Below are positions 7,598-14,195 of a DNA stretch of 17,501 bases, piece by piece. Origin of the DNA: CAZQGE01 sp964592815 (GTDB lineage: Bacteria > Bacillota > Clostridia > Christensenellales > CAG-917); contig CAZQGE010000028.1 in assembly GCA_964592815.1 (NCBI GenBank), positions 1 to 17,501 of the forward strand. The letters are read 5' to 3'. The number at the start of each line of letters is the position of its first letter. The stretch's first letter is position 1. The notes under the pieces are model-generated. The model was given only the letters and a program-made list of their open reading frames with translations. It was not told the origin of the DNA and made no database searches. The translations under genes and the position numbers were made by a program.

Positions 7598-9574
7598 ATG
7601 GTTCAATATAACAATGCAACAAATAAATTGACTTTGACTTCTTCCATAATTCCGCAACTTTGCGGGGAAGTCAAGGTCGAAATCAACGTCGATAACTATA
7701 ACAGCAGTTATCGATATTTTTTTGAGTTGAAATGCCCAAAAAATAAAAAATACCTATCACAACAACTGGCTTTCAACTCGAACGTTGGAAGCGTCGTTTT
7801 GCCCGAGGTCGCTTTTCAATTTGTGGGGGATATTTTTATCCAACTTATAATCAGAAACGCCGATGGCAAACTTGTTGCAAAGTCGTTTATTTCCGAAACA
7901 CCAATTTTCAGCGTCAAAGAGTCAATCAATGCGACAGAAAAGATCTCTGACGAACTGTATTTAGATTATATTGCAAACGTAATCAATTCAGTAAACCAAC
8001 TTGTAGAAATCAAAAATGACGTAGAATTGAAACTTCAAAACGGGGATTTTGTTGGACCTGCGTTCAAAAACGAAGGTGAATGGACAGAAGGTCAAACGTA
8101 TTACGGAGCAAACAACTTTAACAGAGCAAACAAGTTTATCAGCGTCGTCACAATAAACGGTACGAACGGTATTGAGGCTTATTCCTGCAAGACGGGTGGA
8201 ATTGCAACGGCGCAAAATAAGCCGTCTTTGTCTAGTGACTGGGTGTTGTTGTCAAAACCTTTTGCGCCCGACTTAACTTTGAAGCAAGACAAAACAGACA
8301 TCACTTTAAGTACAAATTCAAAAGAAATTGTTGGCGCAATCAATGAGCTTTCGGGGAAAATTATTGACACAAACGCTATTGTGGAGCAAACCAGCGGTGA
8401 ACTTGTGACAATTAAGAATTCACCGTCAGACATCATTACAAGCAAGGAATATGGAATATTAGGCAACCACAAAAGGTTGTTTGGCGGAGTGCTTTTAGAT
8501 GAGAATTTTGTGGGCAAAAACATATTGAATGTTTCCGTAACAAACTTTTCTGCAATAAATATGTTTCAGTTGACTTCTGAAATCGGAAATCAAACTATAA
8601 CGCTGACGCCGATTGATAGCACAAGCAAAATTTCAAGGTTTGTCAGATATGACGTTTCTGATACGTTCAGCGCAGGTTCTTACACCGTAAAGTTGAAAAA
8701 GTCTTGCAACTATAATGCTATAATAATTTATAAAAGAGATACTAACGAGCGTTTGTGCGAATGTTACGGAGATAGCACAAGTTTTACAGTCTCCAACGCT
8801 ACGAACATTTCAATTTCTTTTTATGTCAACATTTCTAGTGAATCAGTTGAAAACAGGAGTTATCAATTTGAGATTTGTATTGCTCCGCAAAACTATGAAC
8901 TTACTGAATTTGTGCCTTATTTGCCCGTGCCAACAGCACAAGCGTTATTGCGAATTGTAACATGTGGAAATCAAGTCGCAATAAGAAGCAATGGTATTGA
9001 AGCAGGTGTTACACCTGTTGAAAAAACTATAAACTTGACAGCTAAAAACACAACGCAACAGAACTTGATTGACCTTGCGAGCATTGGCAACGTCAGAGAT
9101 GAAGTTTTGTACGAAAACGGCAAATGGCTATATAAGAAAAACGTTCAAAAAGCAACTTCAAGCGTGACAAATGCAAAGCCAAATAGCGTTGTCATTTCAA
9201 ACTCACGCAGTTCGTTTACGACACCTGACGGAAACATAACAGTTGCAAACGGCGAAATTGTGCTATATGAGTTGAATTTGGCACAAACTATTGAGTTGAA
9301 TCCGATTACTGAAACACTTACGGCGTTTGACGGTGGAACTATATTTGAAACATTGAACAATATGGTTTCAGCTTCAAATTGTCTTGTTGATTTTACAAAC
9401 TACAAAGTTGACAGCAAAAAACGTGCATATTGCTTTTTGCAAAACAAAGATAATTCGCTGCTTTTAACCTACAATGAAGACACAATGTTGCGTCACAAAG
9501 GAACTGCGCTTGACGGCGCATATATCAATGCAATTCTTGACGGACTTATTCAAAAGACGGGTTTAACCTTATAA
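7598..9574 (+). CDS. Phage tail-fibre/baseplate-like protein, modular, likely glycan-binding
   Basis: This 658-residue protein looks like a phage minor tail protein. Residues 1-110 resemble the N-terminal beta domain of baseplate upper proteins (BppU type). Residues 118-150 are a helical stretch. Residues 160-221 form a Trp/Tyr/Asn-rich module (EGEWTEGQTYYGANNF to WVLLSKP) often repeated in tail proteins. Residues 239-251 carry TNSKEIVGAINEL, a motif typical of tail fibres. A beta-rich domain (about 300-445) follows that could bind carbohydrate, then a DEV-ENGKWLYKKNV segment (501-515). There is no signal peptide, membrane span or sortase motif, and no other phage gene is nearby. AAGGAG lies five bases before the ATG. 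Its base composition matches its neighbours. It may be a domesticated receptor-binding protein or a phage relic; its role in the sugar cluster is unknown. Confidence 0.65.
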   Translation: MVQYNNATNKLTLTSSIIPQLCGEVKVEINVDNYNSSYRYFFELKCPKNKKYLSQQLAFNSNVGSVVLPEVAFQFVGDIFIQLIIRNADGKLVAKSFISETPIFSVKESINATEKISDELYLDYIANVINSVNQLVEIKNDVELKLQNGDFVGPAFKNEGEWTEGQTYYGANNFNRANKFISVVTINGTNGIEAYSCKTGGIATAQNKPSLSSDWVLLSKPFAPDLTLKQDKTDITLSTNSKEIVGAINELSGKIIDTNAIVEQTSGELVTIKNSPSDIITSKEYGILGNHKRLFGGVLLDENFVGKNILNVSVTNFSAINMFQLTSEIGNQTITLTPIDSTSKISRFVRYDVSDTFSAGSYTVKLKKSCNYNAIIIYKRDTNERLCECYGDSTSFTVSNATNISISFYVNISSESVENRSYQFEICIAPQNYELTEFVPYLPVPTAQALLRIVTCGNQVAIRSNGIEAGVTPVEKTINLTAKNTTQQNLIDLASIGNVRDEVLYENGKWLYKKNVQKATSSVTNAKPNSVVISNSRSSFTTPDGNITVANGEIVLYELNLAQTIELNPITETLTAFDGGTIFETLNNMVSASNCLVDFTNYKVDSKKRAYCFLQNKDNSLLLTYNEDTMLRHKGTALDGAYINAILDGLIQKTGLTL

Positions 9575-9673
9575 AACGAGTGTTTAATCTGCCGTTTTGG
9601 TACGGTTTATAATTTGGTATACTCTCGCATAAGGAATGCTGAAAGTCATTTGTTGTTTATTAAGTCAAAAAGG

Positions 9674-9702
9674 TTGAAGGGCAGAGGACTGTGTGATATA
9701 AT
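9674..9702 (+). promoter_or_regulatory. Sigma-A promoter with extended -10 for the amino-sugar genes
   Basis: TTGAAG (9674-9679) and a perfect TATAAT (9697-9702) are separated by 17 bases. TG at 9694-9695 gives the extended -10 form TGnTATAAT. Transcription would begin near 9709, just before the GAGG ribosome site at 9711-9714, leaving a leader of about ten bases. This supports the start at 9719 and a separate aminotransferase-rmlA-rmlB operon. Confidence 0.65.
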
Positions 9703-9718
9703 ATCAAAAAGAGGAATT

Positions 9719-10816
9719 ATGGAAAAACAAATTTTGGTCACTCAGTCCTCAATGCCCGATTACAAAGAGTATTGCGAGGAAATTAAGTGTATTTGGGATA
9801 CAAAATGGCTCACTAATTGCGGGCCTTTACATAATGTTTTCAGAGATAATTTGAAAGAGTATTTGGGTGCTGAAAACATAGAACTTTTTACCAACGGACA
9901 TTTAGCGTTGGTGGTTGCGCTTCAAGCGTTGAAACTGAAAGGGGAAGTTATCACAACTCCGTTTACCTTTGCAAGCACTACGCACGCAATTGTTCAAAAT
10001 GATTTAACTCCAGTTTTTTGCGACATTAAAGAAGATTACACAATAGACGAAAATAAAATTGAGGCTTTGATAACTGAAAAGACGTGTGCAATTATGCCTG
10101 TTCACGTTTACGGAAACGTTTGCAACGTCAAAAAAATTCAACAAATTGCTGACAAACACGGCTTAAAAGTTATTTATGATGCCGCCCACGCTTTTGGTGA
10201 AAAATACGATGGAAAGGATATCTCAAATTTTGGTGATATTACAATGTTTAGTTTTCACGCAACAAAAGTTTTTAACACAATAGAGGGCGGTTGCTTGTGC
10301 TTTAAGGACAAAAACTTGGCAAGCAAAATAAGTAGCTTACGCAATTTTGGGCTTGTTGGCGAAGATGTGCATTATTGCGGAACAAACGCCAAAATGAATG
10401 AATTTCAATCTGCAATGGGCATTTGTAATTTGCGACATTTGGACGAGGAAATTGCAAAACGAGGCAAAATTGTTGAAAAATATGATGATTGTTTAAGCAA
10501 CGTTGACGGCATAATTTTGAATTCAAAACAAGACAAAGTCTGCAACAATGCGTACTATCCAATTTTGGTTGACAAAGAGGAATACGGAATGGATAGAGAC
10601 CAACTTATAGAGTTGCTCAAATCACATAATATTTTTGCAAGAAAATATTTTTATCCCGCCACAAACCAATTTTCGTGCTATAAATACCTCAATCAATGCG
10701 GCGCTACACCATATGCGGATATTGTTTCAAACAGCATTTTGTGCTTGCCAATGTTTGCGGAACTTTCTCAAGAAGACGTAAATCGTATAGGCAAAATTAT
10801 AAAAGATAAAGAATAA
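9719..10816 (+). CDS. DegT/DnrJ/EryC1/StrS sugar aminotransferase, VioA-like
   Basis: Started at the ATG at 9719, this is a 365-residue PLP-dependent aminotransferase. The start follows GAGG four bases upstream and lies just behind a strong promoter. Visible motifs are the N-terminal IWDTKWLTNCGPLH (25-38), GEVITTPFTFASTTHA (75-90), DAAHAFG with Asp154 and His157 for the PLP ring, and FSFHATKVFNTIEGG (177-191), whose Lys183 should form the Schiff base. This set closely resembles VioA-type enzymes, which aminate dTDP-4-keto-6-deoxy-glucose at C4 using glutamate. The next two genes, rfbA and rfbB, make exactly that substrate. A C3-aminating FdtB-like role is less likely because no ketoisomerase (FdtA) is present in the window. 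The longer reading frame back to TTG at 9614 overlaps the promoter and is rejected. Confidence 0.85.
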   Translation: MEKQILVTQSSMPDYKEYCEEIKCIWDTKWLTNCGPLHNVFRDNLKEYLGAENIELFTNGHLALVVALQALKLKGEVITTPFTFASTTHAIVQNDLTPVFCDIKEDYTIDENKIEALITEKTCAIMPVHVYGNVCNVKKIQQIADKHGLKVIYDAAHAFGEKYDGKDISNFGDITMFSFHATKVFNTIEGGCLCFKDKNLASKISSLRNFGLVGEDVHYCGTNAKMNEFQSAMGICNLRHLDEEIAKRGKIVEKYDDCLSNVDGIILNSKQDKVCNNAYYPILVDKEEYGMDRDQLIELLKSHNIFARKYFYPATNQFSCYKYLNQCGATPYADIVSNSILCLPMFAELSQEDVNRIGKIIKDKE

Positions 10817-10825
10817 GGTGAATTT

Positions 10826-11698
10826 ATGAAAGGTATTATTTTAGCTGGCGGCAAAGGTACTAGACTTTATCCAATGACAAAAGTCGTTTCAAAGCAACTT
10901 TTGCCTTTGTATGACAAACCTATGATTTATTATCCACTTTCAGTTTTGATGCTTGCAAGCATTACTGATATTTTGATTATTTCAACTCCAGATGATACTC
11001 CCAAATATAGTGAATTGCTTGGTGACGGAAAAAATTTTGGCATCAATATCTGTTACGCTGTTCAAGCGCAACCAAAAGGTCTTGCAGAAGCATTTATAAT
11101 CGGTGAGGAATTTATTGGAGACGATGACGTATGCTTAATTCTCGGTGACAACGTATTCTTTGGCGACAGGCTGACTGTGTATCTTAATGAAGCTAAAGCC
11201 TTGGAAAAGGGCGCTTGCATATTCGGATACCCCGTAAAGGACGCCAGAAGTTTTGGCGTTGTCGAGTTTGACCAATTCCACAACGTTTTATCCATAGAAG
11301 AAAAACCAAAAGAACCCAAATCTAATTACGCTGTGCCAGGGCTTTATATGTACGACAACAAAGTCGTTAAATATGCAAAAACAATCAATCCTTCTGCAAG
11401 AGGTGAATTGGAAATAACCGCAATAAACAACGCATATCTCAATGACGGTGACTTAAAAGTTACTCTGTTGGGCAGAGGTATGGCTTGGCTTGACACGGGT
11501 ACTCCAAAGGGTATGCTTAAAGCCGCTGAGTTTATTGAGGCGGTTCAGTCACGACAAGGCTTTTATATTGCTTGCATTGAAGAAATCGCATACAGAAGGC
11601 ACTTTATTGATATTGAACAACTCCGCAAATTAGGGAAAGAATTGAAAATGACGGAATATGGTCAATATTTGCTATCCATAGTGGAGGAAGAAAAATGA
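10826..11698 (+). CDS. rfbA: Glucose-1-phosphate thymidylyltransferase (RmlA/RfbA)
   Basis: The 290-residue protein has the full RmlA pattern and usual length. The N-terminal nucleotide-binding motif LAGGKGTRLYPMT (6-18) is followed by SKQLLPLYDKPMIYYPLS (22-39), QAQPKGLAEAF (80-90) and LILGDNVFFG (104-113) with the metal-binding Asp108. Further on, SIEEKPKEPKSNYAVPGLY and MAWLDTGTP line the sugar pocket. It condenses glucose-1-phosphate and dTTP to dTDP-glucose in the cytosol, the first step of dTDP-6-deoxyhexose synthesis. AAGGTG precedes the ATG. It lies nine bases after the aminotransferase gene and overlaps rfbB by four bases (ATGA), so all three genes form one unit. Confidence 0.97.
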   Translation: MKGIILAGGKGTRLYPMTKVVSKQLLPLYDKPMIYYPLSVLMLASITDILIISTPDDTPKYSELLGDGKNFGINICYAVQAQPKGLAEAFIIGEEFIGDDDVCLILGDNVFFGDRLTVYLNEAKALEKGACIFGYPVKDARSFGVVEFDQFHNVLSIEEKPKEPKSNYAVPGLYMYDNKVVKYAKTINPSARGELEITAINNAYLNDGDLKVTLLGRGMAWLDTGTPKGMLKAAEFIEAVQSRQGFYIACIEEIAYRRHFIDIEQLRKLGKELKMTEYGQYLLSIVEEEK

Positions 11699-12714
11699 AA
11701 CTTTTAGTAACTGGCGGGGCTGGGTTTATAGGCAGTAATTTTATATATTTTATGCTTAAAAAATATACAAATTATAATATTGTTTGTTTGGATAAATTAA
11801 CTTATGCTGGCAACTTATCAACGCTTGAAACTGCATTGAAAAACCCTAATTTTGAATTTGTAAAAGGTGATATAGCTGACAGGAATTTTGTGAACAGCCT
11901 GTTTGAAAAGGAAAACTTTGACGTTGTTGTTAACTTTGCAGCTGAAAGCCACGTTGACCGCAGTATCGAAAATCCGCAAGTTTTTTTAGAAACCAACATT
12001 CTTGGAACTGGTACGTTGCTGGACGCTTGCAAAAAGTATGGAAATATTCGTTATCACCAAGTTTCAACCGATGAGGTTTATGGTGATTTACCCCTAGATA
12101 AGCCTGAACTTATGTTCTCTGAAAACACTCCAATTCACACTTCGAGCCCGTATAGCGCAAGCAAAGCAAGTGCAGATTTGCTCGTACAGGCATATTTTAG
12201 AACCTTTGGGTTGCCTGTTACGATAAGCCGTTGTTCCAACAATTACGGACCTTTCCACTTTCCTGAAAAACTTATTCCGCTTATGATTGCAAGAGCCCTA
12301 GCAGACCAAACTTTGCCAGTTTATGGCGACGGAAAAAACGTGCGCGATTGGCTGTACGTTGAGGACCATTGCAAAGCTATCGATTTGATTATTCATAATG
12401 GAAAAATCGGAGAGGTTTACAATGTCGGGGGACATAACGAAATGGCGAATATTGACATTGTTAAGTTGATTTTGAAGTATTTAGATAAGCCCGAAAGCCT
12501 TATAACGTTTGTTGGTGACAGAAAAGGGCACGATTTGCGTTATGCTATTGACCCTACAAAGATTCATAACGAGCTAGGTTGGTTGCCTGAAACAAAGTTT
12601 AGTGACGGCATAAAATTAACCATTGATTGGTATTTGAACAATCGCAAATGGTGGGAAGACATAATAAGTGGGGAATATAAGTCATACTACAAAAAAATGT
12701 ATTTCAATCGATAA
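11695..12714 (+). CDS. rfbB: dTDP-glucose 4,6-dehydratase (RmlB/RfbB)
   Basis: This 339-residue extended SDR has the NAD motif GGAGFIG (7-13), the FAAESHVDRS segment (81-90), the dehydratase triad TDE (Thr125, Asp126, Glu127) in STDEVYGD, and Tyr153/Lys157 in YSASK. RCSNNYGPFHFPEKLIPLMI and GDGKNVRDWLYVEDHC are also characteristic of RmlB. It converts dTDP-glucose to dTDP-4-keto-6-deoxy-glucose, the substrate of the VioA-like aminotransferase encoded two genes upstream. Translation is coupled to rfbA by an ATGA overlap, with a strong GGAGG site inside the end of rfbA. It is the last gene of the + strand cluster; no rmlC or rmlD follows, and no clear terminator is seen. Confidence 0.97.
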   Translation: MKLLVTGGAGFIGSNFIYFMLKKYTNYNIVCLDKLTYAGNLSTLETALKNPNFEFVKGDIADRNFVNSLFEKENFDVVVNFAAESHVDRSIENPQVFLETNILGTGTLLDACKKYGNIRYHQVSTDEVYGDLPLDKPELMFSENTPIHTSSPYSASKASADLLVQAYFRTFGLPVTISRCSNNYGPFHFPEKLIPLMIARALADQTLPVYGDGKNVRDWLYVEDHCKAIDLIIHNGKIGEVYNVGGHNEMANIDIVKLILKYLDKPESLITFVGDRKGHDLRYAIDPTKIHNELGWLPETKFSDGIKLTIDWYLNNRKWWEDIISGEYKSYYKKMYFNR

Positions 12715-12741
12715 TATATTCTATATACTGAAATTATGTAG

Positions 12742-12927
12742 TCCAGAATAAAAACCCCTAAAAATTTTGCTAAAATAAATTCAAACTTGAATGTAAATCT
12801 AATTGCAAAAAATGAGTGCAAACTTAAATCCGATTTTTTTGTTAGAAACTTAGCAAAAAGTTTTAACAAATGGTGGAATAATAGTTTTATAAAAAGTTTT
12901 AACTTAGAATTATTACAAATTGATTAG
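12742..12927 (+). pseudogene. Start-less 61-codon open frame, possible gene remnant
   Basis: The spacer after rfbB holds a + frame of 61 sense codons ending in TAG (12925-12927). It is preceded immediately by ATG-TAG (12736-12741), and no usable start with a ribosome site is visible. The predicted peptide is rich in Lys, Asn, Ser and Phe. It contains an in-frame repeat: the DNA AAAAAGTTTTAAC occurs at 12855-12867 and 12891-12903, giving two KSFN blocks eight residues apart. I do not recognise it. It may be the decayed end of a gene, or chance in A+T-rich DNA. Confidence 0.25.
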
Positions 12928-12951
12928 TTATATACGTCTAAAAAAGAGATT

Positions 12952-13026
12952 TGGTACACCCTGCGGGAATCGAACCCACAACGGCCCCTTAGGAGGGGGC
13001 TGTTATATCCATTTAACTAAGGATGC
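12952..13026 (-). tRNA. tRNA-Arg (anticodon CCU)
   Basis: On the minus strand the 75-base sequence folds as a complete tRNA. The acceptor GCATCCT pairs with AGGGTGT (two G-U pairs), the D stem is GTTA/TAAC, and the anticodon stem GCCCC/GGGGC encloses the loop CTCCTAA, so the anticodon is CCT. The T stem GTGGG/CCCGC has the loop TTCGATT. The 3' CCA is encoded. It reads the rare arginine codon AGG. Its 3' end points toward the polysaccharide cluster, and a T-rich stretch follows it. Confidence 0.95.
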
Positions 13027-13035
13027 ATATTGTTT

Positions 13036-13064
13036 TGCATAATGCGTTTGGCATTAACCGTCAA
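13036..13064 (-). promoter_or_regulatory. Probable promoter of tRNA-Arg
   Basis: On the minus strand TTGACG (13059-13064, 5/6 match) and TATGCA (13036-13041, weak) are 17 bases apart. Transcription would begin a few bases before the mature 5' end of the tRNA at 13026. The -35 box is good and the -10 box poor. Confidence 0.4.
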
Positions 13065-13121
13065 TTTGTTTTAGATATATAATCTTTTTTGAACAAATCA
13101 ATTTTCTATCTAAGTTTAACC

Positions 13122-13243
13122 ATTATTTTAATTTAGTGCAACCAAAAATTGTAATTTTAATGCCCAAAACTAATTAAAATAATTTTTATGCTTTTTATTG
13201 CAAAAATTATACTTATTTCTAGCATTTTAATAATTATTTTAAT
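13122..13243. repeat. Dispersed A+T-rich inverted/direct repeats downstream of gerQ
   Basis: ATTATTTTAAT occurs at 13122-13132 and 13233-13243, and in inverse orientation at 13173-13183. The copies at 13173-13184 and 13232-13243 form a perfect 12-base inverted repeat with a 47-base gap. The spacer between tRNA-Arg and gerQ otherwise shows only A+T-rich DNA. It may help end gerQ transcription or be chance low-complexity sequence. Confidence 0.3.
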
Positions 13244-13260
13244 CCTTATGCAAAAAATGT

Positions 13261-13620
13261 TTACGGATTTTCTATTGTGCCAAATTTGCTTGTGCGGTCT
13301 AGTTTCAATTTCTTTATCTGGTTTTTTATGTCTTCTGCTAAGGAATCTTGAAATTTTGTGCGCTTAAAGCCATTGACAAAAGTGATAAATTTTACATTGA
13401 ATATGTCGCATACTTCATAATATTGGCATTCAGGTTGATATAAAACTAAATATTTTAATCCAACATCATACAAATATCCAGATTTTGTTAATATTCTATC
13501 TGTGCCTATCACAAAGTCACAATAAACATATTCGCCTAAATTTACGGCGATGATTTGTTGTATGGTGCCTCTGTAAATATCGGGGTCAAGGGCGATTGAG
13601 GGCGATTCAAAACCTATCAT
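13261..13620 (-). CDS. gerQ: GerQ-like spore coat protein
   Basis: The 119-residue product shows the conserved core of GerQ: YRGTIQQIIAVNLGEYV, then a hydrophobic strand with VIGTDR, KSGYLYDVGLKYLVLYQP, and YYEVCDIFNVKFITF. Bacillus GerQ has about 180 residues with a variable N-terminal extension that is lacking here, as in many clostridial forms. In Bacillus, GerQ is a coat protein cross-linked by transglutaminase and needed to place the cortex hydrolase CwlJ. The gene upstream here is a CwlJ/SleB-type hydrolase, which strongly supports the call. AAAGGAG lies just before the ATG and abuts the stop codon of that gene, with only ten bases between the two frames, so they are one operon. The last 35 residues are basic. 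Expression in the mother cell during sporulation is expected from the family but no promoter is evident. Confidence 0.7.
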   Translation of the reverse strand: MIGFESPSIALDPDIYRGTIQQIIAVNLGEYVYCDFVIGTDRILTKSGYLYDVGLKYLVLYQPECQYYEVCDIFNVKFITFVNGFKRTKFQDSLAEDIKNQIKKLKLDRTSKFGTIENP

Positions 13621-13630
13621 AATATCTCCT

Positions 13631-14059
13631 TTAAGTTAAATAATAACTTTGATTTGGCGAGTAAAAACAATGGTCGCCTATACGAATTGTAAATTTTCCA
13701 TTTTGGTTTGGAAAATTTTGCGGGCAATTATCATTGAAAGGGTTAAAATACCACAGCGCATCAGACACCATACCCAGCTTTTGCCCAAGCAATGCCCATT
13801 CGGCAATATCATAATTGACTTGCTCGGGAGTTATGTTATATATATTTTGCGGATTGTATGCTCCAAGCAAAAAATCTGTTGCGCAATCAAATTGTTGTTT
13901 TGCGAACACTACCTCTGGTAGAGTGTTTTGTCTGCCATATTCACCTTGCAATTCTGTAAGTCTGTTGACAATGACTGTGGCAACAGCCTTCATTCCGTCT
14001 TCTCCTTCGCCTCCTGCTTCGCATTGTATAAGTCTTGCCAACAATTCTAAATCGGTCAT
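13631..14059 (-). CDS. cwlJ: CwlJ/SleB-family spore cortex-lytic hydrolase
   Basis: This 142-residue protein is a single Hydrolase_2 (CwlJ/SleB catalytic) domain without a signal peptide or peptidoglycan-binding domain, which is the layout of CwlJ rather than SleB. The N-terminal block LELLARLIQCEAGGEGEDG contains the conserved Glu14, the likely catalytic residue. MKAVATVIVNRL, FDCATDFLLGAYNP and ALWYFNPFN with the C-terminal GDHCFYSP are the other family blocks. CwlJ degrades spore cortex peptidoglycan containing muramic-delta-lactam during germination. It is followed at ten bases by gerQ, its usual localisation partner. The ATG has no clear ribosome site, which is unusual here, but no better in-frame start exists before an upstream stop. 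SleB without its binding domain is the alternative. Confidence 0.88.
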   Translation of the reverse strand: MTDLELLARLIQCEAGGEGEDGMKAVATVIVNRLTELQGEYGRQNTLPEVVFAKQQFDCATDFLLGAYNPQNIYNITPEQVNYDIAEWALLGQKLGMVSDALWYFNPFNDNCPQNFPNQNGKFTIRIGDHCFYSPNQSYYLT

Positions 14060-14096
14060 ACGTTTATATAGATATGAATTACGATGTTAAATTGCT

Positions 14097-14128
14097 AAAA
14101 ATTCCGTGGTGTATTGCACGGAATTTTT
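14097..14128 (-). terminator. Rho-independent terminator of the collagen-like gene
   Basis: A perfect 12-base stem (AAAAATTCCGTG with CACGGAATTTTT) encloses an eight-base loop. On the minus strand it lies 68 bases after the stop of the collagen-like gene and ends in five T. The stem is symmetrical enough to work on either strand. It separates the collagen-like gene from cwlJ-gerQ. Confidence 0.75.
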
Positions 14129-14195
14129 AAGTTGCAGCCTTAAAGCTGTTTTTTAACAAAAATCAAAACAAATATTTATTGAGTAAATAACGATT

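Noticed and set aside
9614..9718. N-terminal extension of the aminotransferase frame starting at TTG 9614
   Set aside because: It has no ribosome site, adds 35 residues unlike the family, and overlaps the strong promoter at 9674-9702. The ATG at 9719 with GAGG gives the normal family start.
14060..14090. CATATCTATA upstream of cwlJ as a sporulation sigma-E or sigma-K -10 box
   Set aside because: It lies only seven bases from the start codon and does not match the sigma-E or sigma-K consensus well. A similar CATAACGATA before the collagen-like gene overlaps its ribosome site, so neither can be supported as a promoter.
14135..14154. Small hairpin with six T on the + strand after the cwlJ-collagen spacer stem
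   Set aside because: The stem is only four or five pairs and no + strand gene precedes it.
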